64,000 nucleotides of DNA from Maratus speciosus (GCA_963932465.1 OZ010786.1:275250411-275314410); one strand, 5' to 3'. Positions 1-11,161 are shown, counted from the stretch's first letter. Notes: a model not told the origin generated them from the letters alone. Numbers and translations: made by a program.

Positions 1-202
1 TGTATGAGAAAATTTCACATGTGAATGCATGGGAACTAACATATGGTTAATAGACAATTTTGTCCTAGACACTATATAAATAAATCGGAGATCATACTCA
101 ATTTTGAAAATAAAAATGTAGTTTTACAGGAGAAAAATGACATATTTTAGGAATATTTTTGAAATTAAATGTAAAAAACAATCAATTAATGTACCATAAC
201 AG

Positions 203-990
203 CAGGGGTGACTCTGTATAAAAAAAAAGAAAAAAATTCTAAAATTCTAAAATTCAAAGCAAATTTTCTGAAAGGGAGGACAGGGAGGAGGAAATACCCT
301 CAAGGCACTAATTATGTGTTTTTTCATCGGACCTTTGGTGAAATTCACATTTTTTCTGCAATTCTTTGGCAAAATTACAGTTTTTTTCTGCTATCCTTTA
401 ACAAAATTTGCATTTTTTGCTTGATATTTTGACGAAACTTAGGTTTTGTCTGTGTTCTTTTGACAAAATACGCATTTATTTCAAGATCCTTTGACAAAGT
501 AAGCGTTTTTTCTGCAATCCTTTGATGACGAAATACGCGTTTATTTCAAGATCCTTTGACAAAGTCAGCGTTTTTTCTGCAATCCTTTGATGACATTCTC
601 GTTTTCTTTGCGATCTTTTGACGAACTTCACATTTTTTCGTGATCCTTTGACGAAATTCACGTTTTCTCCGCGAGCCCATGATAAAATTTGTGTGTTTTA
701 TTGCAATTCTTTGATGAAATTTGTGTTTTTTCTACAATCCTTTAACGAAATTTGTGTTTTTTCTGTGATCCTTTGACGAAATTTGCATTTTTCGTATATC
801 CTTCGACAAAATTAGCATTTTTTCTGCGATCCTCTGATGAAATGGGCGATTTTTTCTACGAACAACTGACAAAATAATTTTTTTTTCAGTGACCATTTTT
901 CGAAATTTGCAATATTTTTAATGTCTAAATTTTCAGAGTGATGATTGATTTTTAAAATTTTTTGGAAAATTCAGAACAGAATCACCCCTG
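203..990. mobile_element. TIR element with internal 31-bp array (type copy of the array family)
   Basis: Starts CAGGGGTGACTCTG and ends with the inverse of CAGGGGTGATTCTG, 13 of 14 bases matching. After the left TIR come an A-rich stretch, a GGAGG-rich segment, then GGCACTAATTATG, the array (330-900) and a unique tail before the right TIR. The copies at 8025-8666 and 58715-60261 share this order. The CAGGG start is typical of hAT elements, but no clear 8-bp target duplication is seen. Confidence 0.6.
330..900 (+). repeat. 31-bp minisatellite array A1, T-rich strand on plus
   Basis: About 18 degenerate copies of a unit built from GATCCTTTGACGAAATT, a short GCG and a T-tract of 5-8 followed by C. 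Short lysine/arginine-rich ORFs on the other strand come from the repeat and are not genes. Confidence 0.8.
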
Positions 991-1631
991 AATTATAACA
1001 TGGGAGAAAACTAAAAAAATTGATGAATTTTGCATATCTCTCTTCAACCATTTTATGAATTTATCAAATAATTTTTTTTTTCCCTGACTGAGTAAGGTAA
1101 CTAGGGAAAAAATGGAATTCCGGTATTGAAAATGAAAAAAATACTGGAATTCCGGTATATAACTGGAATACAATCACCCTTGATATTAGCTGTGATCATG
1201 GTTTTGTAGCTTGTAAAATGCATGAGAATCTTAATATATTTTAAATGATGAACCAGTCTTAACATGCAAATTGCTAATTTTAATCGAGTCCTCATTTTAG
1301 CCATGCTTGAATGTATTGAATACATTGAAAAGCATCCCTGATTCTTACTTCCTTCTTAAAAGTAATAAACTGCATATTTATGATTTATAAACTAACATTT
1401 AGCATTGAACAAATAAGCATACAGTTTTTAAATTAAATCAAATTTAGTGTGACTAGTTAAATTATAAATACCTAGCTAGAAGATGAAATAGTTTTTATTG
1501 ACACATAAGCCTTATTTATAAAATGATAAAAATAATGAAAAAAAATTTCTTGCCTAGCATATTTGTAAATTAGAATGTCTGAAAGCACTTTTGAAAATAT
1601 ATCTATATTATTATTTTTAACTCAATCATAT
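991..1631. other. Intron or downstream sequence, no gene seen
   Basis: AT-rich non-coding sequence. The only local feature is a pair of GGAATTCCGGTAT motifs at about 1115-1160. No conserved protein similarity was recognised. Confidence 0.6.
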
Positions 1632-2024
1632 CAGGGGTCTGTCCAGACTTTTTTCACAGGGTCCTGTTTTTGTGAAATTGTGAAGTTTTTCTTATATTTG
1701 TGAAAATTCTAGTCATAATTTTGTGAATTTGAATCTATCGTCATATTCAAGTTCTATCCTTCATATATAAAAAAGCTAAGTAATATGTTATTTCTTGAGT
1801 TCAGCTGTTATTTTACAAGTCAGATTTTACTTTTAAATGGATGAATGTGTGAAAGGTTCAATTTGAAAGTGGAAAAATTTTGTAAAAAGCCTGTTTATAA
1901 AACAAAGAATTTTGTGAAAGGTCCTGTTTTGAAATAAAAAGTTTTGTGAAGGGTCCTGTTTTAAGAAAAAAATAATTGTGAAGGGTCCTTTAAAGGACCT
2001 AGAATTTTCCTAAACAGATCGCTG
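1632..2024. mobile_element. Small hAT-like TIR element with GGGTCCTGTTTT repeats
   Basis: Begins CAGGGGTCTGTCCAG and ends with the inverse of CAGCGATCTGTTTAG (11 of 15). Inside, TTTTGTGAAGGGTCCTGTTTT-type units of about 30 bp repeat three to four times near the right end. No target duplication was resolved. Confidence 0.45.
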
Positions 2025-2040
2025 CATACTGATTGGTAAA

Positions 2041-2208
2041 GTTATCATACAAAATAAATTTTTCCAACTGAACGAAATGTGCCCATCGACTGTCAGTCCA
2101 GGTAGCTCAAACAATAGAGCATTGACAATGTAAGTCAAGGGTTTTGGGTTCGACTCCCGGCTTGGGCATTTTTTCGCTCAGTTGGAAAAATTGAATTTGT
2201 ATGATAAC
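2041..2208. mobile_element. Foldback element with a tRNA-like centre
   Basis: Left arm 2041-2077 (GTTATCATACAAA ... TTTTTCCAACTGA) is the inverse of right arm 2170-2208, with a small offset. Between them sits the tRNA-like sequence at 2096-2168. The element lies 17 bp right of the preceding hAT-like element. Confidence 0.6.
2096..2168 (+). tRNA. tRNA-Thr(TGT)-like sequence, probably a degenerate mobile copy
   Basis: 73 nt fold as a cloverleaf: acceptor GTCCAGG/CTTGGGC with all 7 pairs (wobbles included), D stem GCTC/GAGC, anticodon stem TTGAC/GTCAA with loop AATGTAA (anticodon TGT), and T stem TTGGG/CCCGG with loop TTCGACT. The D loop AAACAATA lacks the usual GG, and the sequence is embedded in inverted repeats. 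A functional gene is therefore less likely than a tRNA-derived element. Confidence 0.4.
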
Positions 2209-2815
2209 ATACCCACAGTTCACTTAAGATAGAGATTTGAGGTCAACATTAGGGTTCCAGCAGAAGTGGTAAATTTAGGGGAGGGTTGGGGGTAAATACA
2301 ACAATGGCCCTGCCTGAATTTTAAACTTCTAAAAAAAAAAAAAAAAAAAATAAAGTCAATTTTTTATTTTTTTTTATTATAAGTTGAATGTTTTTACCAA
2401 TACATTAATAACTGCATTTAAATAAATTATAATAGTAAATAATTACATTATAAAAATATTATAAAAAAGGAACGAAAAAAGCAGTTAATTTCAAATGAAC
2501 AAAAAACTAGATTAACTATTTCCAATGACATCATTATTCCCCATCCAAGCAAAATCTGAAATGATGCTGCTGGGTTCCAGTTTAATATATATATATATAT
2601 TTGTTGAAATGATCATATTATTATTATTATTATTATTTATTTTTTAAATCCACTTTAAACACTATAAACAAATGCCAATTGAAGTAACATAATAAACAAA
2701 CACAATTGAAGTAACGGACAACTTTGTAGCAAAGAGACAATCATCTGCTTAGCTGACACTAATTGTAGCTAAGGCATAATAAAGGCGGCAAATTCTTGCA
2801 TGGTTTTATTTATTT
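2209..2815. other. Non-coding stretch with poly-A and short AT microsatellites
   Basis: Contains a 20-bp A run near 2331, a short (AT)n near 2587 and (ATT)n near 2620. No gene recognised. Confidence 0.6.
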
Positions 2816-4079
2816 GGAACTACTTAGTTATCCTGTCGACCAAAAATTTATCGCCAAACTGTAAGATTTGAGCCAATAATGGTCGATCGTAAATGTCACA
2901 TTCACTTGACTTTAAGCAAGTTGCACGTGTTTGCGTCATCAAGTGGTTTTCATTTTGATGCTTTATTTGTATTTTTATTAATGTTACACTAATTTATTTG
3001 TTCTTTTGTTATTTAAAATAAAAATTATGTCAATTCGTATAACTTGGCGAAAATCGTCGACAGGATAACTAACAAGGGAACCACTTTTGGTGTTGCTCGC
3101 ACCTAGTATTGAGACCTGGTGCATTTTACAGCCCTATATTTCGAAGTTTGAGAATCGATACATTTTTTTTGTTAAAATAATATTTCTTGATTTTACAACA
3201 GCATAACTTTCTGAAAATGCAATTTTCCAGACCACTTATCGGACTATTAACATTGAAGTTTTTTAAAGAAAAGCATTAAAAAATAAAAATTAGTTAATAA
3301 TAAGCATAAAATATTGAAAAAAGTTTAAAAATTCCTTCAAAAACCCAAGAATTTGATTTTGAAAAATTGCAACATTATATTCACATTTTTGGCGGGGAAG
3401 AGGTTGGCGGTTTTTTTTTTTAAACGTAGAGCTTTCTGGCAACCCTAACCAAATGTCATAGATTTTTGCATTGTGTGAGGAGAGGAACTTCACTAAAGTT
3501 TAATGTCCAACCACATTAGACATAGTAATTTTTCTAAATTGTGTAAAAATATTACTTTACGACTACTTTTACCAAAGTACCATTTAGTACAGCAACATTT
3601 CAACTTTATTCCATTTGATTTCAAAAGAAAATACTTTGCTTATTTTGCATTTCATTAAAAAATAGTTTCAATGATCTTGAAAGCTTTCATTGAAATATAT
3701 TTACTATTTACATATTTATCGTTTGCAAAGAAAAAAAAAAAGAAAAAAACCAAAATCTTGTTTCTTATGCTATCAATTATTATCAAACAAATCGAAATCT
3801 GATATAATTTTAGTAATATGTACTGTAAATTTACTCTTTGGATAAAGCGGGCGGAAAAATTGTACCGCCACATTTGGCGAATTAACTCACTTTTGGTGTG
3901 AAATAAACAAATAAAAATGTAATAATAAAAAATTAAAAGTATAAAAAAGTATATAAAATATGATTTTAACAGAGAAATTTTATCGGTTCTTTAACTTTTA
4001 TGTATAGAGCTACAAAATGCACCCGGTCTTGATGCTAGGGATGAGCAACACCAAAAGTGGTTCCCTTGTAAGTAGTACC
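2816..4079. mobile_element. MITE with TIR GGWACTACTTAGTTATCC, split by another insertion
   Basis: Left end GGAACTACTTAGTTATCC; the inverse is completed by GGATAACTAA (to 3072) plus AAGTAGTACC (4070-4079) once the insert at 3073-4068 is removed, leaving about 268 bp. A second, unsplit copy is at 41760-42055 and shares the internal CGCCAAACT, GATCGTAAA and TTCACTTGAC stretches. Confidence 0.65.
3073..4068. mobile_element. Foldback/MITE element inserted in the MITE, TAA target duplication
   Basis: Arms of about 65 bp: CAAGGGAACCACTTTTGGTG at the left and its inverse at the right. TAA flanks both sides (3070-3072 and 4069-4071). A 3-bp TWA/TAA duplication is characteristic of PIF/Harbinger elements, so a non-autonomous Harbinger relative is the best guess. 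No transposase was seen in its 996 bp. Confidence 0.6.
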
Positions 4080-4115
4080 ATTTATTTTTAGTCTCTCGAT
4101 ATTCTGAATAGACTA

Positions 4116-4687
4116 CAGTCAACTCGTGAAATCTGCCGATGTATAATCCGCAAACGTCTATTATCTACACTACACATTGGAATGTAAAGAATGAAAATTG
4201 TCATTAACAGTTAAAATCAAAGTTAAATTTGAAAGTTAAATTTGGTATATATATTTTTTCGGTTATAAATTTTCCAATGAATAAATTTTTAAATATAATT
4301 TGGATATAAATATTTAAATTTCCTTGAGTAACAAAATTTTATCTCGGAGCAAGAAGTAATGAGTGTTCATAGACTACAGAAAAAAATTATTCACAACAAA
4401 CCAAAACTGAAACTACCATTGTATTGTGCCTATATTTAAAATAATGAATAATCAGTAAAATTTGTATTGCATGTAATTTAATTTTTCTTTACATTAACTT
4501 AGGTATTAAATATATTAAACCAATGTTGCATTATATTTTTCTTTTCCATTGTAATTATAATTTTTTTGCAGTTGTTCCTAATTTATAGTCCGACTTTAAA
4601 AAATAAAAGTGATGATCTATAATCCGCAAAAATCTATAATCCACAAAACCTCAGTCCCTACGTGTGCAGATTTAACAGAGTTGACTG
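4116..4687. mobile_element. Pogo/Tigger-type MITE, TA target duplication
   Basis: TIRs CAGTCAACTCGTGAAATCTG and CAGTCAACTCTGTTAAATCTG lie between TA dinucleotides (4114-4115, 4688-4689). No coding sequence was recognised. A truncated relative of the same end is at about 45506-45562. Confidence 0.6.
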
Positions 4688-4901
4688 TATACATACATAT
4701 TCAATAACATAAGTTGCATAAAGTTTGTTCATTTTGAGTGTTATCATAGAGATATTAATTAATTCCATATTGGAGTAAGTAGTCCTTATCATTATATATC
4801 TAATGTTTTCATCGATATTAAGTTTCTGATTATGAAAACAAAAAAATTAAATAAACAACTGAATTGCAGATTACTTTTAAAATAATAAAATAAGAATTTA
4901 C

Positions 4902-5098
4902 TCATAAGTAGCAACAGCCTCTTGGTAGCCATAAATGTTATGTTGATTGTAATGAGTAGTATAATAATGTTTAGCAGACATGCAGACAGTTTTAGTCTTC
5001 AAAGGATTTCCACCAGGAACATACTGGGGAGTTTCTAGAGGTGAATCTGGACATCCATCAGCCTGACCATCATAAAAGTTGGAAGGTTCATTCATATC
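4902..5098 (-). CDS. GAA: GH31 alpha-glucosidase exon g (catalytic nucleophile, DMNEPSNF)
   Basis: A 197-nt exon starting in phase 0 with the catalytic nucleophile Asp of DMNEPSNF (human Asp518) and ending two bases into a codon before the donor GTAAAT. It continues DGCPDSPLETPQYVPG, a KTKTVCMSA segment, THYNQHNIYGYQEAVATY. Cysteines in DGCP and TVCM match those of human GAA (DGCPN, TICAS), as do THYNLHNLYG and the EA helix. The spacing is GAA-like rather than maltase-like. The next exon, which should encode the RSTF/Y and WTGD acid/base region, is not found in 1-4901, so the gene continues beyond the window edge. Confidence 0.94.
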
Positions 5099-5557
5099 CT
5101 AAACAATAATGAGCCAAGAAAATAATTAAGAATGCGTTGCAAAACAAAATAATCACATTTTAGCATAAATATTTTTAAACTAATTTTAGCACAAAAATGC
5201 CTACTTAATTCTAAAATTAGTAAGAGGTTTTTTTCTTTTAATTTTTAAAGGAACATAGCATGATGATTGCAACATCACAGAAGTGGGAATACTAATAAGA
5301 TTGGAAAATTTAAGCAATCCTTTTATAACAATATACAGAAATAATTTGCAACTTTTTTATATTCTGAAATATTGCCCTTGATAAAGTGTTTCACAATATA
5401 AGTTTGGATTTTCTTATTATAATGTTCTTAGTTTTTATTATTGTTTTTTTTCTAATGTATTTAATAATTGGTTAATTTCTTTAATGTTGATTATCTTAAG
5501 TTTTATTATAGGCACACATGCATATGCACTCTTTCTCTCTCACACACACAAATCGTT

Positions 5558-6880
5558 ACAAAAATGTTTGAACACCCTCTGTATTTCGAAACTGTGGTTT
5601 GTGATTGGTGAATTTAACAAAGCATTTAAAAGAGATTTTAGTGCATTCATTTAATTCACAAAACTTTTGATGAACTTTGATGATGGAGAGATGAAAAATG
5701 CTTTCTAACTTTGAAAGAGACCAAATTCTAGCTTATAAACATTACAATGCTATTTCAATGAATTGATGAAAAAACTAAGCATTCAAAGAATTCTTTTTTA
5801 ATTTCTTACAGAATCTAACTACTTATGGCACTGCAAAATCTATAGGAAGGCCAAGAATTCTTTCAAAATAATCCAAAAGTTTGATTGTTCACGTGATCAC
5901 AAGAAAAGAATGAAAGCAAAGGAAATTAGAAGCCAGATCAGTATGGACTGTAAGAAAAGCAATAAAAAGGTCAGGAATTCTTAAATATGTAAAACTACCG
6001 CATTTAACATCTAGCCATAAAAAAGCCCACATTCAGTTTTCAAAGAAACATCTGAAACAACCAATAAATTGGTCTAAAATTATTTTCAGTGATGAAAATT
6101 TTTTTGTTTTGATGGTCCAGATGAAATTAATTCATATTGATATGACCTTCAAAAAAGAAAGGATGTACTTTCTATACTTACACTCCCTAATGGTTTGGGC
6201 TGCTTTTCACTCAGGATGTAAGCTAAGAACTGCTTTTTTGCAAAACTGACATACTTATATCCACATGCTAGAACAACATTTGTCAAACAAGGGTGAAAAA
6301 AATTAGCAGTCTTAACCATATTTTTCAACCTCAATTTAGTCTACAAAAGATGTAAAAAAGTGGTTTGAAGATAATAAGATTCTGACACTGACCGCCAATA
6401 GTCCAAGTCTAAATCTCAGGGAGAATATTTGGAATATTATGGTATGTAATATTTATTTTAAAAAAATTAGCCAAATGGTTCAGTATAATAATAAAACAAA
6501 ATTTGCTATTTGCGAGGCATGGCGTGTTTTGCCATTTCAACAAGTTTGAAAACTTCTGAACTCTATGCCAGAACACTGGGCTGAAATGATTAAACATAAA
6601 GGAAGCACAATTAACATGTAATGCTTCTATAATTTAGAAAAATCTATTCCATTCTTCTTATTACTTTGCTCTTATTGCATGCCCAGTGGAAATGAAAATT
6701 TATTATATTTTAATACTGAGAATTGTTTTACAATGTTTCCTTTATGCTTATATTGCCTATGTAATTTGATTAAATCAATTTATACAGTTTATATGTGATG
6801 CAGATTAATCTAATTTATTATTTAGTCAATTAAATGATTATTCCTATAATTTTGCACCATGGTGTATAAAACTTTTCGAG
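5558..6880 (+). pseudogene. Decayed Tc1-like transposon with transposase relic
   Basis: Plus-strand fragments in shifting frames still show Tc1 landmarks in order: GRPRILSK near 5845, then about 6000-6140 KAHIQFSKKHLKQPINW and IIFSDENFF (catalytic Asp of SDE), MVWAAFHSG near 6190, WFEDNKI near 6362 and ENIWNIMV near 6422. Numerous stops and frameshifts interrupt it. The ends (ACAAAAATGTTTGAACACC and the inverse of AAAAGTTTTATACACCATG) are weak inverted repeats, so the limits are approximate. Tc1 transposases cut and paste DNA at TA sites; this copy is inactive. Confidence 0.75.
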
Positions 6881-7207
6881 CGTTTTCATAACAAGACTTA
6901 GATTAATTGACAAATAATATTATTTGAAATCTCTCAATCCTAAAAAGGAATAAAAGTAAATATACTGTGGTTTAGTTTTATCTGTAAATGGGTTATTATT
7001 TTGATTGAATATTTTCCAATGTTCAACTTTCAACAGCTTAAAAGTTGTTAAAATGGAAATGGCTGAGAAAATATTCCTTTTTGAAAATATTTAACTCTGT
7101 ACAGTTGATTGTGCTGTCTAAACATGGTAAAGTTCTTTCCATGAAATATGAAAACTACAATTATTTATAGAAATAAATTAATGAAATGTGCAGTTATTTG
7201 TAGAAAT
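6881..7207. other. Intron sequence, nothing recognised
   Basis: AT-rich sequence between the Tc1 relic and the next TIR element. Confidence 0.5.
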
Positions 7208-7922
7208 TAGGGATGGGACGGATATTCAGCCTATTCGGCTCTTTTGTCAAATATTGAAGGCTTGTTGGCTGAATACCTATGGCCAAATATTTCGAGATAT
7301 CTCGCCGAATATTGAAAGATATCTTTCCAAATAAATTAAGGATAACTTTTTTTTGCTTGTTTTTTGCAATTTTTTTTCTTTAATCCAATTAATAAATTGG
7401 CTACTTTCTGGAACATTGATGAAGTCATTTTCATTCTTATTTGCACAAAATGTACAGTTATTCAGATACTAAAAAAATATACAGCCTTTCTGAATTTCCT
7501 ATAAAAAGTTAGGGATTTTTTAGAAAATTGTATTCAAATTGAAGATTCAATTGTCAGGGGAATGTCTTCATTAGAGAAGGATAGATTACAACACAAGATG
7601 TAAAAACTTTTATAGAAAAAAAAAAAAAAAAAACAAACTGCTTCATTCTAAAACACTTGAATATTCATTAATGTCTGCAAATTTAATGCACATATAAAAT
7701 AGCTCTTATGAAATTCATGGTAACTTAATTTCTATTTTCTATAAAGTAAAAACTGTAAAAATTAATTCACTAGGTGCATTAGCTAAGATTAATTTTCAAG
7801 ATGGAATGTCAAATATCACTATTCCAAGTACAACATTACATCTGAAAACAGATCTGGTGTCAAATTAGATACTCACAATCTGCTTTATGAAGTCGAGTGC
7901 TTTATGATTTGTCCCATCCCTA
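7208..7922. mobile_element. Non-autonomous hAT element, TIR TAGGGATGGGAC
   Basis: TIRs TAGGGATGGGACGGAT and TAGGGATGGGACAAAT lie between GTAGAAAT (7200-7207) and ATAGAAAT (7923-7930), a 7/8 matching 8-bp target duplication. A pair of ATTCGGC and CGAATATT motifs lies near the left end. No transposase coding seen. Confidence 0.7.
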
Positions 7923-8024
7923 ATAGAAATACAGTACAGGACCTATTATCCGGAATCCTCGGGACCAAAGGCTTTCCGGATTTTGGAATTTTCTGGATTT
8001 CGGGTCCCCCCGAATTCCGTCAAA

Positions 8025-8293
8025 AAAATTGCAATTCATCAAAGGCGAAAAACGCAAATTTCATCAAAGAATTGCGAAAAAACAAAAACAAATTTCTAAG
8101 CACCGCAAAAAAACCACAAATTGCGTCAAAATATAGCGAAAAAAAAACAAATTTCTTCAAAGGATCGAAAAAGCCTCCTGCAATTTCGTCAAGAGATCGC
8201 GAAAAAATCTGCAAATTTCATCCAAAAATCGTGAAAAAAAAGCAAATTTCGTCAAAAGATCGCGAAAAAACCGCAAATTTTGCCAAAAGATTG

Positions 8294-8343
<50 letters not shown>

Positions 8344-8560
8344 GAAATTTCGTAAAAGGATCGCGAAAAACACGCAAATTTAGTTAAAGTATTGCGGAAG
8401 TAAAACCCAAATTTCGTCAAAATCTCGCAAGAAAAAAAATGCAAATTTCGTCGTAAGATAGCAAAAAAAAAATTCTTCAAAGGATCGCAAAACACTCTCT
8501 TAATTTCGCCAAAAGATCACGTAAAAGCGCGAATTTCGTTAAAGGATCACGGAAAAAATG
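8025..8560 (-). repeat. 31-bp minisatellite array A2 (T-rich strand on minus)
   Basis: Roughly 17 copies of AAATTTCGTCAAAAGATCGC plus an A-tract. It includes a pure A run of about 50 bp at 8293-8342. ORFs of 112 and 159 codons here are read-through of repeats and homopolymers. Confidence 0.8.
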
Positions 8561-8666
8561 CATAATTAATGCCGAGCCCCCCCCCCCCCCCCTTCTGTAA
8601 ACTTTCAAAAAATTTGCTGTGAATTTCAGAATTTTTTTTTTTTTTTTTTACTCTGAATCACCCCTG
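8025..8666 (-). mobile_element. Array element copy, inverted relative to 203-990
   Basis: The right end at 8666 is the inverse of CAGGGGTGATTCAG. Reading the minus strand: A-run, a G-rich run, GGCATTAATTATGC, then the array. The opposite TIR is missing, so this is a one-ended copy inside the pogo-type element. Confidence 0.6.
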
Positions 8667-8729
8667 ATTCAAGTAACATAATTGTGTAGTCATAGTATTT
8701 TATTGAAGTGAGAGGGAAGATATGACATA

Positions 8730-8765
<36 letters not shown>

Positions 8766-9072
8766 GAATTGTAATATAAATTAATTTTAAACTAAAATTT
8801 GACAGAAAAATGATTTTTTCTATTTTTTTTTTTTTTGGGGGGGGGGGGCAATGTGTTCCCTCATCACTGATGTAACATATTTTAGTGGTTACACATTGCA
8901 ACACAATAGACCAAAAAGAAAATTAGGAATCTGTAAAATTTTCGACAAATTTCAGAAATTGCAAAATTTTAGTAAAAATTTACAAATTTATAGAAAATTT
9001 TCAATTTTTTTGTCTTCCGGATTTTGGGTCCTTCCAGATTTCGGAATTCCGGATAATGGGTCCTGTACTGTA

Positions 9073-9792
9073 CTGTAAAGTAACGAAAGTAAGCCCCTCT
9101 TTAGCAGACAGGAAATTTTAATGATTTTAAGGGGGCTTATAATTGGAACTTTTGTGAAAAGGATTGGAAAATTGGATGGGTGGGGGTGTATTTAGAATTT
9201 ATGAAATTTCATAGGACTTTTACAATTTTCAAAATAAAATCAGATCAGATTAACACCTTTTGGTTTTAAAATTCTCTTCCATAGAAGCTAAGCATACTTA
9301 GAATTTATTATTTTTATTAATGGAAACTACAGTTTCCACTAATAAAAATAATAAATTAATGAAACAAATGTGCATTAAATAATTAAATTTGATATCAAAG
9401 AAATTATGAACAAAAATTATAACTTAAGCTTAATATAAATATCTATTAAAACTTAGTGCAAAAAATTCAAGGAAAGCATCAATAATATCCTTCAAAAGGA
9501 ACATTCCTTTCAAAGATCTGGTAGTGAACATAGCGAAATATGCCATTTTGATACAATGATATGTACAGAGATTAGATAAAAATTAATTGTATAAGATATA
9601 TTCATTTAGGAGATATGGAAATGAAAAACTTAAGGAAATTCTAAAACAGAAAGATTGAAAGCATCAGAAAATAAAACTTTTAGGGGGGTGGGGGCTTATA
9701 AATGGCACCTTTTCAAAAAAGGAAAAATTCACATATGCGGAAGGGGGGGGGGGCTTATATTCGGAGGGGGACTTACTTTCGGTACTTTACGG
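9073..9792. mobile_element. TA-flanked TIR element rich in GGGGGCTTAT motifs
   Basis: TIRs CTGTAAAGTAACGAAAGTAAG and CCGTAAAGTACCGAAAGTAAG are flanked by TA (9071-9072, 9793-9794); the left TA is also the right target copy of the preceding element. Subterminal G-rich blocks (GGGGGCTTAT) occur at both ends. No coding capacity recognised. Confidence 0.65.
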
Positions 9793-9904
9793 TATATAAT
9801 AAATTTTACCTCAACTTTAAAGTCCTATTGGGACAGAAAGGGTGAAGCAGTTTTTATTTCAGCAACCAAAATAAAATGATATCAGACAAGTAAAGAATAC
9901 TAAC

Positions 9905-10021
9905 AATCCAAACTCCATCAAATTTAACTTCATTATAAAATCTTCTAAATTGTCTTGTCCAAAATGGTACTGCAGCTGGATGACTGAAATCAGGGAATAC
10001 CGTTGTGCCAGAAGTCCATAC
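9905..10021 (-). CDS. GAA: GH31 alpha-glucosidase exon f (VWTSGTTVFPDF to FDGVWI)
   Basis: A 117-nt phase 0-0 exon after acceptor ATTATAG, ending before the slightly weak donor GTTAGT. It encodes VWTSGTTVFPDFSHPAAVPFWTRQF and ends VKFDGVWI. The Trp of VW corresponds to human Trp481 in the binding pocket, and FPDF-x-P is a family signature. The last residues W-I are completed to W-I-D-M by the next exon, so the intron falls exactly before the nucleophile Asp. The intron to exon e is the shortest seen (736 nt). Confidence 0.93.
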
Positions 10022-10149
10022 CTATAATATAATAATTCCTTAAATAATCAAAATCTGAAATGAAAAATAGAAAAGTTAGATTATAACTACTAGAGGATCA
10101 AATCATCAAATCCTGACTTCCCAAGTTATAAAAGAACATAGATGAAAAC

Positions 10150-10345
10150 CATTGTTATGGTTTCGTTCATCTCATGAAATCCTTATAGTCTTGCTTCTCT
10201 GTCTATCCGTTCTCTGTCTGTTCATCACAAGCTTGTACTCAGAAACTATTTAAGTTACAGACGTGAATTTTTTTTACATATAGCTGAATACACCCTGACC
10301 TTCTACAAATCATAAAATTTTGAAAAATCCTTATATTATTTTAAC
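10150..10345. repeat. Diverged copy of the GGTTTCGTTCATCT / TCTGTCTGTC repeat
   Basis: Shares the order GGTTTCGTTCATC, TCTGTCTATCC, TCAGAAACTAT, AAATCATAAAATTT with the longer copy at 20537-21212. It lies within the 736-nt intron region and just left of exon e. Confidence 0.5.
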
Positions 10346-10757
10346 TAAGCAAATTTGTTCTTTTTCAATTTCAAAACACAATCTTAAATTCAGCAAATAT
10401 CGCCGAGCACCGATGGTGCCGTGGTAATGCAAATGTCTACCACACAGTAGATTGTAGATTTGAAATTCTCAAGTGGAACTTCAAAATTTTGATTATTACA
10501 CTTCATTTTCAAATGATTATTATAATTAAAAGAAAATTTCTCTCTCTCTCTTTTTTTTTTTTTTTTTTGGGGGGGGGGGGGGGGCAATTTTAAAGGTTTA
10601 TTTACTTACTTTTTTGTGTGTGCAGCGGTGAATCTGAAGTTAAATCATACAGTGCATAGTATGATTTAACTTCATGATAGTATTTAAAAGAATTTAAAAA
10701 ATACACAAAGGAAACATGACAAGAAGTATGTATTCATTTATCAAAATTTTAACATAC

Positions 10758-10865
10758 CTTACCAACAAATATTGATCCATTAGAATTCTTTATAAATAAA
10801 TCATCATCAAGACCTTCATCATATGGAGCATAATATTCTTTCTCAGAATTACTTAAACCAGGATC
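10758..10865 (-). CDS. GAA: GH31 alpha-glucosidase exon e (YDEGL block)
   Basis: A 108-nt phase 0-0 exon with acceptor AAATACAG and donor GTATGT. The translation starts DPGLSN, continues through YYAPYDEGLDDDLFIKNSNGS and ends IFVGK. The pattern P-YDEGL-x(3)-FI-x-N is conserved in GAA and maltases (human PYDEGLRRGVFITNETG). The alternative donor GTAAGG five bases earlier would break the GKVW motif carried into the next exon, so GTATGT was chosen. NGS is a potential N-glycosylation site at the same place as a human GAA sequon (NET). Confidence 0.92.
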
Positions 10866-10993
10866 CTGTATTTAAAGAAAGAGAAAAATTTATTTTTTCT
10901 TGTATATAAAAAAAATTGCATTAAAAATATAATATGAAATAAATTCACATGTTACATAGTCATGTGAAATCGATTATATAAGAAAATCAAATA

Positions 10994-11161
10994 CAGTAGA
11001 TTCTGATTATTTGTGACACAACAGTTCAAGTATGATTTATTCTGATAAGAGGTTGTCCCCATGTATCAGAAGTTAATGATTTTTCATCCAGTTCTTGAAA
11101 TGTTGTCCAAATTAAATAGTTGACCTAATTAAACAATTCCTCAAGAAAGGAAAGTCTACTG
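10994..11161. mobile_element. Short pogo-like MITE (168 bp)
   Basis: Ends CAGTAGATTC and the inverse of CAGTAGACTT are preceded by TA on the left; the right flank is CA, so the target duplication is decayed or absent. No coding potential. Confidence 0.35.

Larger units (their letters stand above)
7932..9070. mobile_element. Pogo/Tigger-type element, TIR CAGTACAGGACC, hosting an array element
   Basis: TIRs CAGTACAGGACCTATTATCC and CAGTACAGGACCCATTATCC are flanked by TA (7930-7931, 9071-9072). The TIRs extend some 50 bp (CGGAATTC, GGATTTTG). The interior is largely occupied by the array element at 8025-8666 and long homopolymers. Confidence 0.7.

Noticed and set aside
2096..2168. Functional tRNA-Thr gene
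   Set aside because: The D loop lacks GG and the sequence is enclosed in inverted repeats; kept only as a tRNA-like, element-borne sequence.
7904..8495. ORFs of 112 and 159 codons containing long Lys or Phe runs
   Set aside because: Produced by a 50-bp A run and the array.
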